Below are positions 24,592-33,608 of a stretch of 64,000 nt of DNA, piece by piece. Location: NCBI RefSeq assembly GCF_003258605.2, contig NZ_CP031264.1, positions 248,001 to 312,000 of the forward strand, read 5' to 3'. Each line of letters opens with the position of its first letter. Position 1 is the first letter of the stretch. This DNA is from Peterkaempfera bronchialis (GTDB taxonomy: Bacteria; Actinomycetota; Actinomycetes; Streptomycetales; Streptomycetaceae). The notes beneath the pieces were generated by a model. That model made no database searches. It was not told where the DNA came from and worked only from the letters and a program-made list of their open reading frames with translations. The translations under genes were made by a program, and so were the position numbers.

Positions 24592-25691
24592 GCCGGCTCC
24601 AGCTCCAGCGTCCGGGCCAGCCTGGCCCGGTGCCGGGCGGCGTTGCCGTACATCATCTCCAGGGACTTGATGCGCCGCAGGTAGAGATGGGCCGGGTGCT
24701 CCCAGGTGAAGCCGATGCCGCCGAGTACCTGGATGAGGGTCTCGGCGACCCTGGGCGCCGCCTCCGAGCAGTAGCTCTTGACCACCGAGGCGATCTCGGC
24801 CCGTTCGGCGGGATCGCTCTCCGGCCCGGCGAACTCCGCTGCGGCGCCCACCGCCGCCCGCATCTGCTCCACGGCCGACAGGCAGTCGGCCAGCAGGTGT
24901 TTGACGGCCTGGAAGGTGCCGATCGGCCTGCCGAACTGCTCGCGTTCGAGCGCGTACGCCACCGCCAGCTCCAGGCATCTGCCCGCCGCGCCGAGGAGTT
25001 CCGCCGAGGCCAGGATCGCGGCGCCGTCCAGGGCCGCCTCCAGGCCCGCGCCGAAGTCGTCGTCGAGCAGCTGCGCGGGGGCGGCCGACAGGTCGACGCG
25101 GAACTGCTTGCGGGTGAGGTCCAGGACCGAGAGCCGGTGGACCTCGACCGCCTCCGTCCCGGTGCCGACGGCGAAGAGCCGGACCCTGCCGTCGGCGGTG
25201 ACCGGGACGAGCAGCAGGTCGGCGATGTGCGCGTCCAGCACATGCGTCACCGCGCCGCTCAGCCGCCAGCCGCCGGGGGCCTCGGCGGCGGTCACGGCCC
25301 GGCCGGGGACCTGGTCCGAGGCAAGCGTCGCCAGGGTGCTGCCGGCGGCCAGTCCGGACAGGACCGGACCGGTCAGCGAGCGGTCCGCGCAGCGGAGCGC
25401 CAGGGTGGCGACGGCCGCGCTGCTGAAGGCGGGGGCGCACAGCAGCGAGCGCCCGGTCTCCTCCAGCACCACGGCCATCTCCACCGGGGTGAGCCCCTGG
25501 CCTCCGGCGCTCTCCGGGACCAGGAGGGCGGAGAGGCCCAGCTCCCCGGTCAGCCGCTGCCATGTCCCGCGGTCGTAGCCGACGGGGTCGGCCATCAGCC
25601 GCCTGACCTCGTCCTCGGTCGACGCCTGGGCGAGAAAGCCGCGGACAGCGCGGCGGAACTCCTCGCGTTCATCGGATGTGGTGGTCTGCAT
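24588..25691 (-). CDS. Acyl-CoA dehydrogenase, ChsE-type subunit
   Basis: A 367-residue acyl-CoA dehydrogenase-fold protein. EREQFGRPIGTFQAVKHLLA and QVLGGIGFTWEHPAHLYLRR are the best matches and are typical of one subunit of the alpha2-beta2 enzymes of steroid side-chain degradation. It closely parallels the N-terminal half of the fused protein at 43817. ATG 25691 follows GGAGGGATCC. The partner subunit is encoded just upstream (25723-26844), so the two probably form a heteromer that binds FAD at the interface. Confidence 0.88.
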   Translation of the reverse strand: MQTTTSDEREEFRRAVRGFLAQASTEDEVRRLMADPVGYDRGTWQRLTGELGLSALLVPESAGGQGLTPVEMAVVLEETGRSLLCAPAFSSAAVATLALRCADRSLTGPVLSGLAAGSTLATLASDQVPGRAVTAAEAPGGWRLSGAVTHVLDAHIADLLLVPVTADGRVRLFAVGTGTEAVEVHRLSVLDLTRKQFRVDLSAAPAQLLDDDFGAGLEAALDGAAILASAELLGAAGRCLELAVAYALEREQFGRPIGTFQAVKHLLADCLSAVEQMRAAVGAAAEFAGPESDPAERAEIASVVKSYCSEAAPRVAETLIQVLGGIGFTWEHPAHLYLRRIKSLEMMYGNAARHRARLARTLELEPA

Positions 25692-25722
25692 GGATCCCTC
25701 CGGGGCGGTTGCTGACTCGGGC

Positions 25723-26844
25723 TCAGCCGCGCGGCAGGCCCAGAACGCGTTCGGCGAGGATGGTGCGCACGATTTGCGAGGTGCCGGCGGCGATGGTGGC
25801 CGAGCGGGCGGTGAGGTACTCATGGCCGGGGTCGGTGCCCTGCTCGGCGGCGATGCTGTCGAGCCCGTCCAGCTCGAAGCCGGTCCCGGCGAGGCGCTGG
25901 AGGGCTTCGCTCCAGGCCAGCTTGATCACCGACTGCTCCGGGCCGGGGTCCTGCCCGGCCGCGAGGCGGGACATCATCTGCCGGCTGAGCATTCCGAGCA
26001 CCCGGGCCTCGATGTAGTGGCCCACCAGCCGGTCGACCAGGGCAGGCGGCAGCGGCGGGCGGTCCCCGTCCGGCACATGGTCGGCGATCAGCTCACGCAC
26101 CTGCTTCTCGAACCGGGCGGTGAAGATGGCGACGCCGGAGCGCTCATGGCCGAGCGTGGTCCGAGTGACCTGCCAGCCCGCGTTGAGCGGTCCGAGGAGG
26201 TTGCCGACCGGCACTCGGACGTCGGTGAAGAAGACCTCGGCGAACTCGGCCTCTCCATTGATCTGCCGGATCGGCCGGACCTCGATGCCGGGGGTGTCCA
26301 TCTCCACGAGGAGCACGGAGATCCCCTGGTGCTTCGGCGCCTCGGGGTCCGTGCGGACCAGCAGCTCCATATGCGTGGCATACATGCCGTTGGAGGTCCA
26401 GATCTTCTGGCCGTTGACGACGAAGTCGTCCCCGTCCCGCACGGCCCGGCTGCGCAGCCCGGCCAGGTCGGATCCGGCCCCGGGTTCGCTGAACCCCTGG
26501 CACCACACCTCGTCGGTGGTCAGGATTCCCGCCAGGTGCCTCTTCTGCGCCTCGGTCCCCCACGCCGCGATCGTCGGGCCGACGTTCTTCAGCCCCAGCA
26601 TGCCGGGCAGCGCGGGCATACCCGAGGCCGCCGTCGCCTCCTCGATCGCCAGCAGTTCGGCGACGCCCACGCCGCGGCCGCCGTGCTCCGGACTCCAGGC
26701 CGGTGCCGCCCACCCGCCTGCGGCCATGGTGCGCTGCCAGTCGCAGCGCGCCTCCCAGGAGTCGGCGCGGTCCTCCCACTTCTCGTGGAACCGGGGGGTC
26801 TCGGTCTCCAGGAAGGCTCTCAGCTCATGCAGCAGTCGGTCCAT
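25723..26844 (-). CDS. Acyl-CoA dehydrogenase, second subunit
   Basis: A 373-residue protein with the classical substrate and FAD segments: GFSEPGAGSDLAGLRSRA, VNGQKIWTSNGMYATHM, TRTTLGHERSGVA and ATIAAGTSQIVRTILAERVL at the end. It matches the C-terminal half of the fused dehydrogenase at 43817. ATG 26844 has GGGGAG six bases upstream. It is flanked by the DUF2889 gene and the partner subunit within a four-gene operon. Confidence 0.9.
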   Translation of the reverse strand: MDRLLHELRAFLETETPRFHEKWEDRADSWEARCDWQRTMAAGGWAAPAWSPEHGGRGVGVAELLAIEEATAASGMPALPGMLGLKNVGPTIAAWGTEAQKRHLAGILTTDEVWCQGFSEPGAGSDLAGLRSRAVRDGDDFVVNGQKIWTSNGMYATHMELLVRTDPEAPKHQGISVLLVEMDTPGIEVRPIRQINGEAEFAEVFFTDVRVPVGNLLGPLNAGWQVTRTTLGHERSGVAIFTARFEKQVRELIADHVPDGDRPPLPPALVDRLVGHYIEARVLGMLSRQMMSRLAAGQDPGPEQSVIKLAWSEALQRLAGTGFELDGLDSIAAEQGTDPGHEYLTARSATIAAGTSQIVRTILAERVLGLPRG

Positions 26845-26855
26845 CGGTTCTCCCC

Positions 26856-27875
26856 TCACATCAGGCGGTCGGCGAGCGGTCCCGCGAACCGCAGGAAGCG
26901 CAGGACGTCGGAAAGGTGGGTGCAGCCCCGGGTTCCGGACAGGCGGGCTCGCACCGAGTCCTCGATGTCGTACAGGGACGTGCCGAGCAGCACCCCGACC
27001 TCGGCCGCCGCCAGCGGGCACTCCGGAAACGGCAGCGCCCGGGGCCGTACCGAGAGGGCCGACAGCGTCAGCGAGCCCTGGGTGGCCACCGCGTGCAGCT
27101 CGTACTCGTGCAGCGACCCCTCACGGCCCGCCGCGTCGAGGTGGCTGTCCCTGAAGTACTGGTAGATGTCGAGATCGCCCCCGTGCCGGGCCACCTCCAG
27201 GATGCGGCGGCGGCGCATGGAGCTGCGTTCCGGCGGCGTCTCGGGGTGGAGGTCGGCAGCGTGGGAGTCGGCGGCGTGGGAGTCGGCGGGGTGGAAGTCG
27301 TCGGGGTGGTCGAGCAGCGAGCGGAACGGCGGCGCAGCCGGGGCCCGGCCCAGAAGCCGCTCACCGGCCTGGGCGCGGCGGTCTGCGGTCCCCCCGGGAG
27401 CCCAGCCGGTGCAGATGCCCGGCAGGGGCGCGGCAGGCCGGCCGGGCTGCGGGCCCATCTCGATCAGCCGGCCGTAGCCGGAGATCAGCCGCACCGTCGG
27501 CAGGTCGTCCAGCAACGCCGCTGCCGGGGAGTCCGGATCCAGGGAGCCCTCCGGCAGTGCGCGGAGCCGGGCGCGGAAGCCGCCCGCTGCGGCGCTGCCG
27601 ACAAGCGCGTCCGCCACGGCCCCGGGCAGGCCCGCTGCCAGGCCGGTCACCACCGACCTGTTGTCCAGGGTGAGGTGCAGCCGGGTGGTCTCGGACGCGG
27701 TCAGCGTGCCCCGGCCGTCGACCCGGGCGTCCCGTGCGGAGCCCCTGACCTCCAGGTCGCCGTCCCAGGCCGACTCCGGAACGACCTGGATGTCCGTGGT
27801 GCGGCGCACCGACGACGGACGGCGCGCGGGCAGCCGCCTGGCGACGTCGCGGACGGTGGACGAAGCCTTCTGCAT
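26856..27875 (-). CDS. DUF2889-type protein of unknown function
   Basis: A 339-residue protein resembling DUF2889: SSVRRTTDIQVVPESAW near the N-terminus, DARVDGRGTLTASETTRLHL, and the C-terminal RARLSGTRGCTHLSDVLRFL. A low-complexity His/Ala/Asp stretch (DFHPADSHAADSHAADLHPE) occurs around residue 195. ATG 27875 follows GTGAGGAACC. It is the first gene of the operon with two acyl-CoA dehydrogenases and a thiolase. I know of no established activity for the family; co-occurrence suggests a pathway-specific accessory or enzyme. Confidence 0.7.
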   Translation of the reverse strand: MQKASSTVRDVARRLPARRPSSVRRTTDIQVVPESAWDGDLEVRGSARDARVDGRGTLTASETTRLHLTLDNRSVVTGLAAGLPGAVADALVGSAAAGGFRARLRALPEGSLDPDSPAAALLDDLPTVRLISGYGRLIEMGPQPGRPAAPLPGICTGWAPGGTADRRAQAGERLLGRAPAAPPFRSLLDHPDDFHPADSHAADSHAADLHPETPPERSSMRRRRILEVARHGGDLDIYQYFRDSHLDAAGREGSLHEYELHAVATQGSLTLSALSVRPRALPFPECPLAAAEVGVLLGTSLYDIEDSVRARLSGTRGCTHLSDVLRFLRFAGPLADRLM

Positions 27876-27934
27876 GGTTCCTCACCGCCGTCCGGGGCGT
27901 GGTGCGCGCCCCCTCGAACCATTATGGACATTGA

Positions 27935-27953
27935 TACCGAACACCTTTCGGTA
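27935..27953. promoter_or_regulatory. Island operator C
   Basis: A perfect inverted repeat TACCGAA (27935-27941) and TTCGGTA (27947-27953) with the spacer CACCT, 59 bases upstream of the DUF2889 gene. It would control the operon 27875-23386. Confidence 0.75.
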
Positions 27954-28014
27954 CGCTACACGGCAAGGCCGCCCCCGACAACCGGGCAGCCCCCTCTCGC
28001 CGCCGTACGACCGG

Positions 28015-29052
28015 TCACATGAGACGGCGCAGCGTCTCCACGGTCCGGACCGGATCGGCGCCGCCCACCACGGTGATGTCCAGGGTGGTGACCCCGGCCT
28101 CGGCGAAGGCCGCCAGGCGCTCGGCGACCCACCCCTCGGGGCCGACCAGATTGCCCAGCGCCAGCCAGTCCGACGGCACAGCGGCGGCGGCCTCGGCGCG
28201 CTTGCCGGCCAGGAAGAGGTCCTGCATCTCCCCGGCTTCCTTCTCCCAACCCATCCGGCGGGCCAGCGTGTTGTAGAAGTTCGACTGCCGCGAGCCCATG
28301 CCGCCCGCATAGAGCGCGATATGCGAGCGGGCGGGCCGGAGCAGCGCCTCCGTGTCAAGGCCCTCCCCGATGGCCACATGGACCGAGGCCACCACATCGA
28401 GTCGGCCGAGCGCCGAATCCCTGAGCCGGGTTCCCCGTCCGAGCGCCTCGCCGAAGGCCTGCCCGGCGCGCTCGGGTACGAAGAAGAACGGCAGCCAGCC
28501 GTCCGCCACCTCGGCTGCGGCCGCCACCGACAGATCCCCGAGGGCGGCCCAGTACACCGGGATGTCCGGCCGGGCGGGCCGGTTGACGAGCTTCAGCGGT
28601 CGGCCCTGCCCCGTCCCCTGGTCGGGTGGCAGCGGGACCACGACGCTGCGGCCCTCGTACCGCAGGGGTTCACGGCGCCACACCATCCGGCAGACGTCGA
28701 TCGTCTCGCGGATTCTGGCCGTCGGGCGGCGGTACTCCACGCCGTGGAAGCCCTCGACCACCTGAGGGCCGGAGGCGCCCAGCCCCAGCGCGAACCGGCC
28801 GCCGCTGAGGTGGTCGCAGCCGGCGGCGGTCATGGCGAGCAGCGCGGGGCTGCGGCTGTAGACGTTCAGGATCGCGGTCCCGAGCCGGATGCGCTCGGTG
28901 TGCGCGGCGAGGAAGCCGATCGCCGAGACGGCGTCGAAGCTGTAGCCCTCCTGCACCCACAGGGCGTCGACGCCTGCGGTCTCCAGGTCGCGCAGTTCGG
29001 GCAGCCGGGCGGTGACGTCCTGGGTGTAGTCCAGGGTCATGGACAGGTCCAT
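28015..29052 (-). CDS. Luciferase-like (LLM) F420/flavin-dependent oxidoreductase
   Basis: A 345-residue TIM-barrel protein of the bacterial luciferase-like family: ETAGVDALWVQEGYSFDAVS, RIRLGTAILNVYSRSPALLA, DHLSGGRFALGLGASGPQVV and VYWAALGDLSVAAAAEVADG are characteristic, the GASGPQV element being common in F420-dependent members. It could reduce or oxygenate a pathway intermediate; the cofactor is inferred. ATG 29052 lies nine bases after the MFS stop, so the two are one operon. Confidence 0.85.
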   Translation of the reverse strand: MDLSMTLDYTQDVTARLPELRDLETAGVDALWVQEGYSFDAVSAIGFLAAHTERIRLGTAILNVYSRSPALLAMTAAGCDHLSGGRFALGLGASGPQVVEGFHGVEYRRPTARIRETIDVCRMVWRREPLRYEGRSVVVPLPPDQGTGQGRPLKLVNRPARPDIPVYWAALGDLSVAAAAEVADGWLPFFFVPERAGQAFGEALGRGTRLRDSALGRLDVVASVHVAIGEGLDTEALLRPARSHIALYAGGMGSRQSNFYNTLARRMGWEKEAGEMQDLFLAGKRAEAAAAVPSDWLALGNLVGPEGWVAERLAAFAEAGVTTLDITVVGGADPVRTVETLRRLM

Positions 29053-29060
29053 CGGGCGGT

Positions 29061-30308
29061 TCACTCCTCCGTCGCTTCGGATGTGGCGGCGACCGGTGCC
29101 GACGGCAGGGCTGTCTCCACCGGACTGCTCTCGGCCGCACCGCCCTCGGTGGGTCGGGCAACGACGAAGAGGCGCAGCAGCACCAGGCCCAGCAGCGAGC
29201 AGGCGGCGCATGCCGCGAAGGCGGACCGGTAGCCGCCCACGGCGACGATGCCGCCGACGAAGAGCCCGCCGATCCCTGTGGCCAGGTCGAAGAACATCGT
29301 GAAGGTGGAGACGGCCCTCGGCCGCTCCTCCTCCGACACCCGGTTGACCGTGAGCGCCAGCAGCCCCGGGTACTGGAGGGCGATCCCGGTCCCCAGCGGG
29401 ATCAGGCTCAGATAGATGCCCAGGACCGACGGCGTCACCGCGAAGCCGACCATGCCCAGGCTGATCAGCGAGGTGGAGAGCCACCCGGTCCTGGCCGGGC
29501 CCAGGGTGTCCGGGATCCGGCCGCCCACGACCCTCACCAGGAGCACCACCGCGGCATAGGCGAGGAAGATCCACTGAGTGCCGGACGCGCCCAGGTCGGA
29601 GACGAAGAGCGGCATGAAGGCGCTCATGGCGATGGCCCCCACCATGCCCAGGGCGAGCACGGTGCCCGGCCAGAGTGCGACCTTGTGGAAGATCGGCTGG
29701 CGTGGCGCACCGGCCGGGCGCGGCACCCGCACATTGGGGACGAAGAGGATCGGGATCGCCCCGGCGAGGCCGATCACACCGGCGATGGCGAAGGCCGGGC
29801 GGAATCCGAGGTGTTCGAAGAGCGTCTGACCGAGCACCGGTCCGATGCCGATGCCCAGGTACGGGGCCACCGAGAAGTAGCTGATGGCCTGGCCGCGCCG
29901 GTCCGGCGGCGCATGCGAGGTCACCATGGTGATCGCGGCTATCAGCAGGGTCGCCTGCGCGGCCCCGGTCACCAGGCGCAGCCCGGAGAGCTGCACATTG
30001 TCGGCGGCCAATCCGTACCCGGCGAACGCCCCGGCTCCGACGAGTCCGGAGACCAGGACCAGGCGCGGGCAGCCCCAGGAGGAGGTCCGGGGGGCGACCA
30101 GCGGCCGGATGACGATGGACGACACGGCCATCATCCCGACCACGACGCCCACGATGAGGTCCGTCCCGTGCAGGCGTTCCTTCACAAACGGGGGCAGGAT
30201 CGGGACGGTCATGCCATAGGCGAAAAAGAAGCACAGGGCCGCCATGAAAAGCCCGAGAAAGCTCGGCGTGACCAGGCGCACAGGATTGTCTTTGTCCGTC
30301 GCTGTCAT
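29061..30308 (-). CDS. Major facilitator superfamily transporter
   Basis: A 415-residue protein with about 12 hydrophobic segments and an acidic Ser/Ala-rich tail. GMTVPILPPFVKERL after the first helix and the loop motif between helices 2 and 3 (RPLVAPRTSSWGCPR, a weak form of GxxxDRxGRR) place it in the drug/metabolite H+ antiporter group. It could export or import a pathway compound. ATG 30308 is 56 bases from island operator D, shared with the divergent hydrolase gene. Confidence 0.85.
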   Translation of the reverse strand: MTATDKDNPVRLVTPSFLGLFMAALCFFFAYGMTVPILPPFVKERLHGTDLIVGVVVGMMAVSSIVIRPLVAPRTSSWGCPRLVLVSGLVGAGAFAGYGLAADNVQLSGLRLVTGAAQATLLIAAITMVTSHAPPDRRGQAISYFSVAPYLGIGIGPVLGQTLFEHLGFRPAFAIAGVIGLAGAIPILFVPNVRVPRPAGAPRQPIFHKVALWPGTVLALGMVGAIAMSAFMPLFVSDLGASGTQWIFLAYAAVVLLVRVVGGRIPDTLGPARTGWLSTSLISLGMVGFAVTPSVLGIYLSLIPLGTGIALQYPGLLALTVNRVSEEERPRAVSTFTMFFDLATGIGGLFVGGIVAVGGYRSAFAACAACSLLGLVLLRLFVVARPTEGGAAESSPVETALPSAPVAATSEATEE

Positions 30309-30363
30309 GTCTCCACGCTTCTGTCGCCCGCGCGGTGTGCGCGCCAGGCGATGCAGCAGACAG

Positions 30364-30382
30364 TACCGTAAGTAGTACGGTA
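30364..30382. promoter_or_regulatory. Island operator D
   Basis: A perfect inverted repeat TACCGTA (30364-30370) and TACGGTA (30376-30382) with the spacer AGTAG. It lies between the divergent MFS and hydrolase genes and can control both. Confidence 0.8.
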
Positions 30383-30492
30383 TGGTATTTCATGGATGGT
30401 GGCAGCCGCCCGGGCCAAAGTCAACGACCCCTCGTGGACCCCCTCCTGGGGGCTCCGGTGCCCCGATCACCCGCGCTCACCAGGAGGACACC

Positions 30493-31584
30493 ATGACGCC
30501 GTCCACCGATCCGCCCGAGATCACTGTCACCGGGAAGCTCCAGCACCAGGCGTGGCAGGACCGGCTGCTGCCGCCGGTGGAGCAGGTGCGGCCGGGCCTC
30601 TGGTCGGTGCCCACCCCCTTCCCCGACAACCCGCTGCGCTATGTGCTCTCCTACGTCTACGAGTTGCGCGACGGCGTGGCGGTCATCGACACCGGCTGGC
30701 CGACCGAGCTCGGCTGGGACGGCCTGGTGACCGGACTGCGCCGGACCGGCTGGGACGTGGCGGACGTCCGGGCCATCCTGGTCACCCACGGCCATGCCGA
30801 CCACTTCGGACTGGCCCGCCGGTTGCGCGAGGCCTCCGGCGCCTGGATCGGCATGCACGAGGCCGACGCCCGGCTGACCGGCTCCTACACCGACCCCGGC
30901 AGCTTCCTCCGGGCGGACGCCGCCTGGCTGCGCCGCCGGGGCGGCGGACCGGAGGACCAGCCGCAGATCGGCGTGGCGCCCCCCGGCGACGATCTGCTGC
31001 CCGAGCGGCTGCCGGTACCGGACGTCCTCATCGAGGACCGCAGCCGCCCGTTCCAGGGCATCGACCTGACGGCCGTCTGGACCCCCGGCCACACCCCGGG
31101 CCATCTGTGCTTCTACGACGGCGAGCGCAGGGTCATGCTGACGGGGGACCATGTGCTGCCCCGCATCACCCCCAACATCAGCCCGGCGCCGTCGGTGGGG
31201 AGCGACACGCTCGGCGAGTACCTCGCCTCGCTGGAACTGCTCACCGCCTTCGACGTCGAGGAGGTACTGCCCGCGCACGAGTACCGGTTCGCCGGCCTGG
31301 GCGAGCGGGTACGGCAGCTCCGGCTGCACCACGCGGCCCGGCTGCGCGAGGTGCTAGGCGTGCTGGACGACCGGGCCGGGGCCACCACCGTGGAGGTCGC
31401 GCGGCAGCTGAGCTGGAGCCGTCCGTGGTCGCAGACGCGCGGCATCATACGGCGCTCCGCGATCGGCGAGGCCTATGCGCACCTGCTCCACCTCCAGCAC
31501 CTCGGTGCGATCACCAACCGGGGCGGCGAGGTGGACGGCTGGTACGTCCTCGCCGACGCCCCTCTTCAGCCCCTCCGACCCTGA
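30493..31584 (+). CDS. Metallo-beta-lactamase-fold hydrolase
   Basis: A 363-residue protein. VTHGHADHFGLA is the HxHxDH zinc motif (residues ~98-105), TPGHTPGHLCFYDGERRVML, GDHVLPRITPNIS and LPAHEYRF supply the remaining metal ligands, and a winged-helix-like domain occupies the last ~80 residues. The layout is that of LACTB2/glyoxalase II-like thioesterases, so cleavage of a CoA thioester or lactone is plausible. ATG 30493 is preceded by AGGAGG. The tandem VOC gene follows 11 bases downstream. Confidence 0.85.
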   Translation: MTPSTDPPEITVTGKLQHQAWQDRLLPPVEQVRPGLWSVPTPFPDNPLRYVLSYVYELRDGVAVIDTGWPTELGWDGLVTGLRRTGWDVADVRAILVTHGHADHFGLARRLREASGAWIGMHEADARLTGSYTDPGSFLRADAAWLRRRGGGPEDQPQIGVAPPGDDLLPERLPVPDVLIEDRSRPFQGIDLTAVWTPGHTPGHLCFYDGERRVMLTGDHVLPRITPNISPAPSVGSDTLGEYLASLELLTAFDVEEVLPAHEYRFAGLGERVRQLRLHHAARLREVLGVLDDRAGATTVEVARQLSWSRPWSQTRGIIRRSAIGEAYAHLLHLQHLGAITNRGGEVDGWYVLADAPLQPLRP

Positions 31585-31595
31585 GGACGGCGTCG

Positions 31596-32510
31596 ATGAA
31601 CGATGAGTCCACCTCCGTGGCCCCTGTCATCCGGCCGGGGTACTTCCACCGCCTGGCCATCGCCTGCGGTGCCGGGCAGCAGATGGACAGCTGGCTCCGG
31701 AACGTGCTGGGAGCCCGCCCGCTGACCTCGCGGATCCGCCAGGTCCACGGCCTGCCGATGCATCAGCCGGGCGCCGGTGCCTCGGATGAGTCCGGCGCCG
31801 TCTCCGAGATGCTCTGGCTGGGCGGCATCCCCGTCGCCCTGCTCACCGCCACCGACGGCGACGGTCCGCTCGGCCGGTATGTGGCCCGCTACGGGACCGG
31901 ACTGCACTCGGTGGCCTGGACGGTCGAGGACCTGTGGGCGGCGGAGACGCTGCTGCGTCGGCGCGGAGTGCGCATCACCGGGGTCGATGTGCCGGGACGG
32001 CACTTCTTCATGCATCCGGCCGACACCTCGGGCCTGCTGGTCGAATGGTCGGACACCGACTTCGCCGACGACCCCCGCGACGGCGGGGCCCTCCCGGAGG
32101 TCCCGGCACCGCTGGTGGACGTCCGCTCCGTCGCCTGGCTCACCGTGACCGTCCGCGACGCACGCGCCGCCGCCGAACTGCTCGCCTCCCTGATGGAGGC
32201 AACGGCCGTACGGGGCAACCCCGTCGGCGACCCGGAGCACGAGGACACCGTCGACCTCCGCATCGGAGACGTGGTGGTCCGACTGGTCTCGCCGCGCAGC
32301 ACGCGGAGCCGCTACGCCGCCGCCGTCGAGCAGCACGGTGAGCGGCTGCACGCGATGTGCCTGCGGGTCGACGACCTCGACGGCACCCTGGCGACCCTGG
32401 AGCGCGAGGGCCTGCATGTCACCGCGCGCGAGGGCTGCCGCGCCTGGACCGACCCGGCGGCCACCCTGGGGATGCCGCTGGAGTGGACCGGCCGGCGCGG
32501 CCGGGGCTGA
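31596..32510 (+). CDS. Tandem VOC-superfamily protein
   Basis: A 304-residue protein with two vicinal-oxygen-chelate modules (about 15-150 and 170-300). The first has FHRLAIACGAGQQMDSWLRN, GLHSVAWTVEDL and SGLLVEWSD, supplying the His, His, Glu metal positions seen in methylmalonyl-CoA epimerase-like and dioxygenase members. The second has LTVTVRDARAAAELL, LHAMCLRVDDL and MPLEWTG. Start ATG 31596 with GAGGA eight bases upstream. It could be an epimerase, isomerase or dioxygenase for a pathway intermediate. Confidence 0.8.
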   Translation: MNDESTSVAPVIRPGYFHRLAIACGAGQQMDSWLRNVLGARPLTSRIRQVHGLPMHQPGAGASDESGAVSEMLWLGGIPVALLTATDGDGPLGRYVARYGTGLHSVAWTVEDLWAAETLLRRRGVRITGVDVPGRHFFMHPADTSGLLVEWSDTDFADDPRDGGALPEVPAPLVDVRSVAWLTVTVRDARAAAELLASLMEATAVRGNPVGDPEHEDTVDLRIGDVVVRLVSPRSTRSRYAAAVEQHGERLHAMCLRVDDLDGTLATLEREGLHVTAREGCRAWTDPAATLGMPLEWTGRRGRG

Positions 32511-32523
32511 GGCCCCTCCGGAG

Positions 32524-32562
32524 CGAGGTGCGGCCGGTCAGCCGCCGACCGGCCGCACCTCG
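32524..32562. terminator. Strong bidirectional hairpin between convergent genes
   Basis: Arms CGAGGTGCGGCCGGTC (32524-32539) and GACCGGCCGCACCTCG (32547-32562) form a perfect 16-bp stem with a seven-base loop. The hairpin contains the last codons and stop of the minus-strand crotonase gene and lies 13 bases after the VOC stop. Confidence 0.85.
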
Positions 32563-33599
32563 TCCACCAGGCCCCACGCCAGAGCCGACCGCGCGTCGAC
32601 CACCGCTCCGGTCAACGCCAGGTACGCGGTACGCCAGCGGCCGATCCGGCGGGTGATGCCGACCGTGCCGCCCGCGCCGGGGATGAGCCCCATCGCGATC
32701 TCCGGCAGCCGGATGGCGACATCGGGGGCGGCGGTCACCCGTGAGGCGAAGGACGGCAGCTCGATCCCGGCTCCGACGCAGTGGCCGTGCAGCCGGACAT
32801 GGGTGCGCGCGGACAGCCCGGCCAGCAGCGCGGCGGCGGAACGGCCGGTCCGGATGAGGTGCCCGCTGACCGGATCGGGCGCGGTCCCGAACTCGGCCAG
32901 GTCGCCCCCGCTGCAGAAGGCCGGGCCGTTGCCGCGCAGTTCGACCTCGCGGACGGAGGGGTCCAGGACGGCCACGTCGAGCGCGTCGACCAGCGCGTCC
33001 CGGACCGCAGCCGAGTAGGCGTTGCGCCGACCGGGATGGTTGAGCGTGATCCGCAGCGCCTCCCCGCTGCGCTCGACCAGGACGCATCGCTCGGGCACCA
33101 CGGGGGTGGCGCGCGGGCCGCGCCGGTCGAGCCAGGCGGCGAACTCCGGGCCCGCCAGCAGCGTCGAGTACGCGAAAGACTCCAGCCGGAGCGCATCGGC
33201 GACCGGCAGCCCCGCGACACCGCGCAGGACCTGGTCCAGCACCGCGCTCGCGGCCGGGTTCCGGTCGGCGGACCGCCGGAGGGTTTCCAGGTCCTGCGCA
33301 ACGTCCGCCGAGGCGACCGTCCTGCGGTCGTCCGCCGCTCCCCTCGGCGCCAGGGTCAGGGTGACCGCGTCGAGCAGTGCATCCGGAACACGGTCCGGCC
33401 GCTCCGCCACGCCCACCACGACACCCGGGCCCGCAGCGATCCGGCGGGCCACCTCGGCGGTCTGCGCCGTGGTCGCGCCGGGCGCGGTGTCGAGGTCCAC
33501 CACGGTCAGCCGGTGCCGTACGCGACCGGCGTCGTCCAAGCCGATGGATCCCGTCCTGCCGGACAGGTCCTCGGCCACCTGCCCCACGGTGAGCAGCAT
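32538..33599 (-). CDS. Enoyl-CoA hydratase/isomerase with degenerate N-terminal crotonase half
   Basis: A 353-residue protein. Residues ~165-345 form a normal crotonase: ALRITLNHPGRRNAYSAAVR, PAFCSGGDLAEFG, HVRLHGHCVGAGIELPSFAS and IAMGLIPGAGGTVGITRRIG. Residues ~25-160 look like the remains of another crotonase-type domain without oxyanion-hole motifs (VVVGVAERPDRVPDALLDAV, then a helical LRLESFAYSTLLAGPEFAAW). ATG 33599 is nine bases from the DoxX stop. Probably a hydratase or isomerase whose N-terminal half has a structural role. Confidence 0.78.
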   Translation of the reverse strand: MLLTVGQVAEDLSGRTGSIGLDDAGRVRHRLTVVDLDTAPGATTAQTAEVARRIAAGPGVVVGVAERPDRVPDALLDAVTLTLAPRGAADDRRTVASADVAQDLETLRRSADRNPAASAVLDQVLRGVAGLPVADALRLESFAYSTLLAGPEFAAWLDRRGPRATPVVPERCVLVERSGEALRITLNHPGRRNAYSAAVRDALVDALDVAVLDPSVREVELRGNGPAFCSGGDLAEFGTAPDPVSGHLIRTGRSAAALLAGLSARTHVRLHGHCVGAGIELPSFASRVTAAPDVAIRLPEIAMGLIPGAGGTVGITRRIGRWRTAYLALTGAVVDARSALAWGLVDEVRPVGG

Positions 33600-33608
33600 G
33601 ACGGTGCC

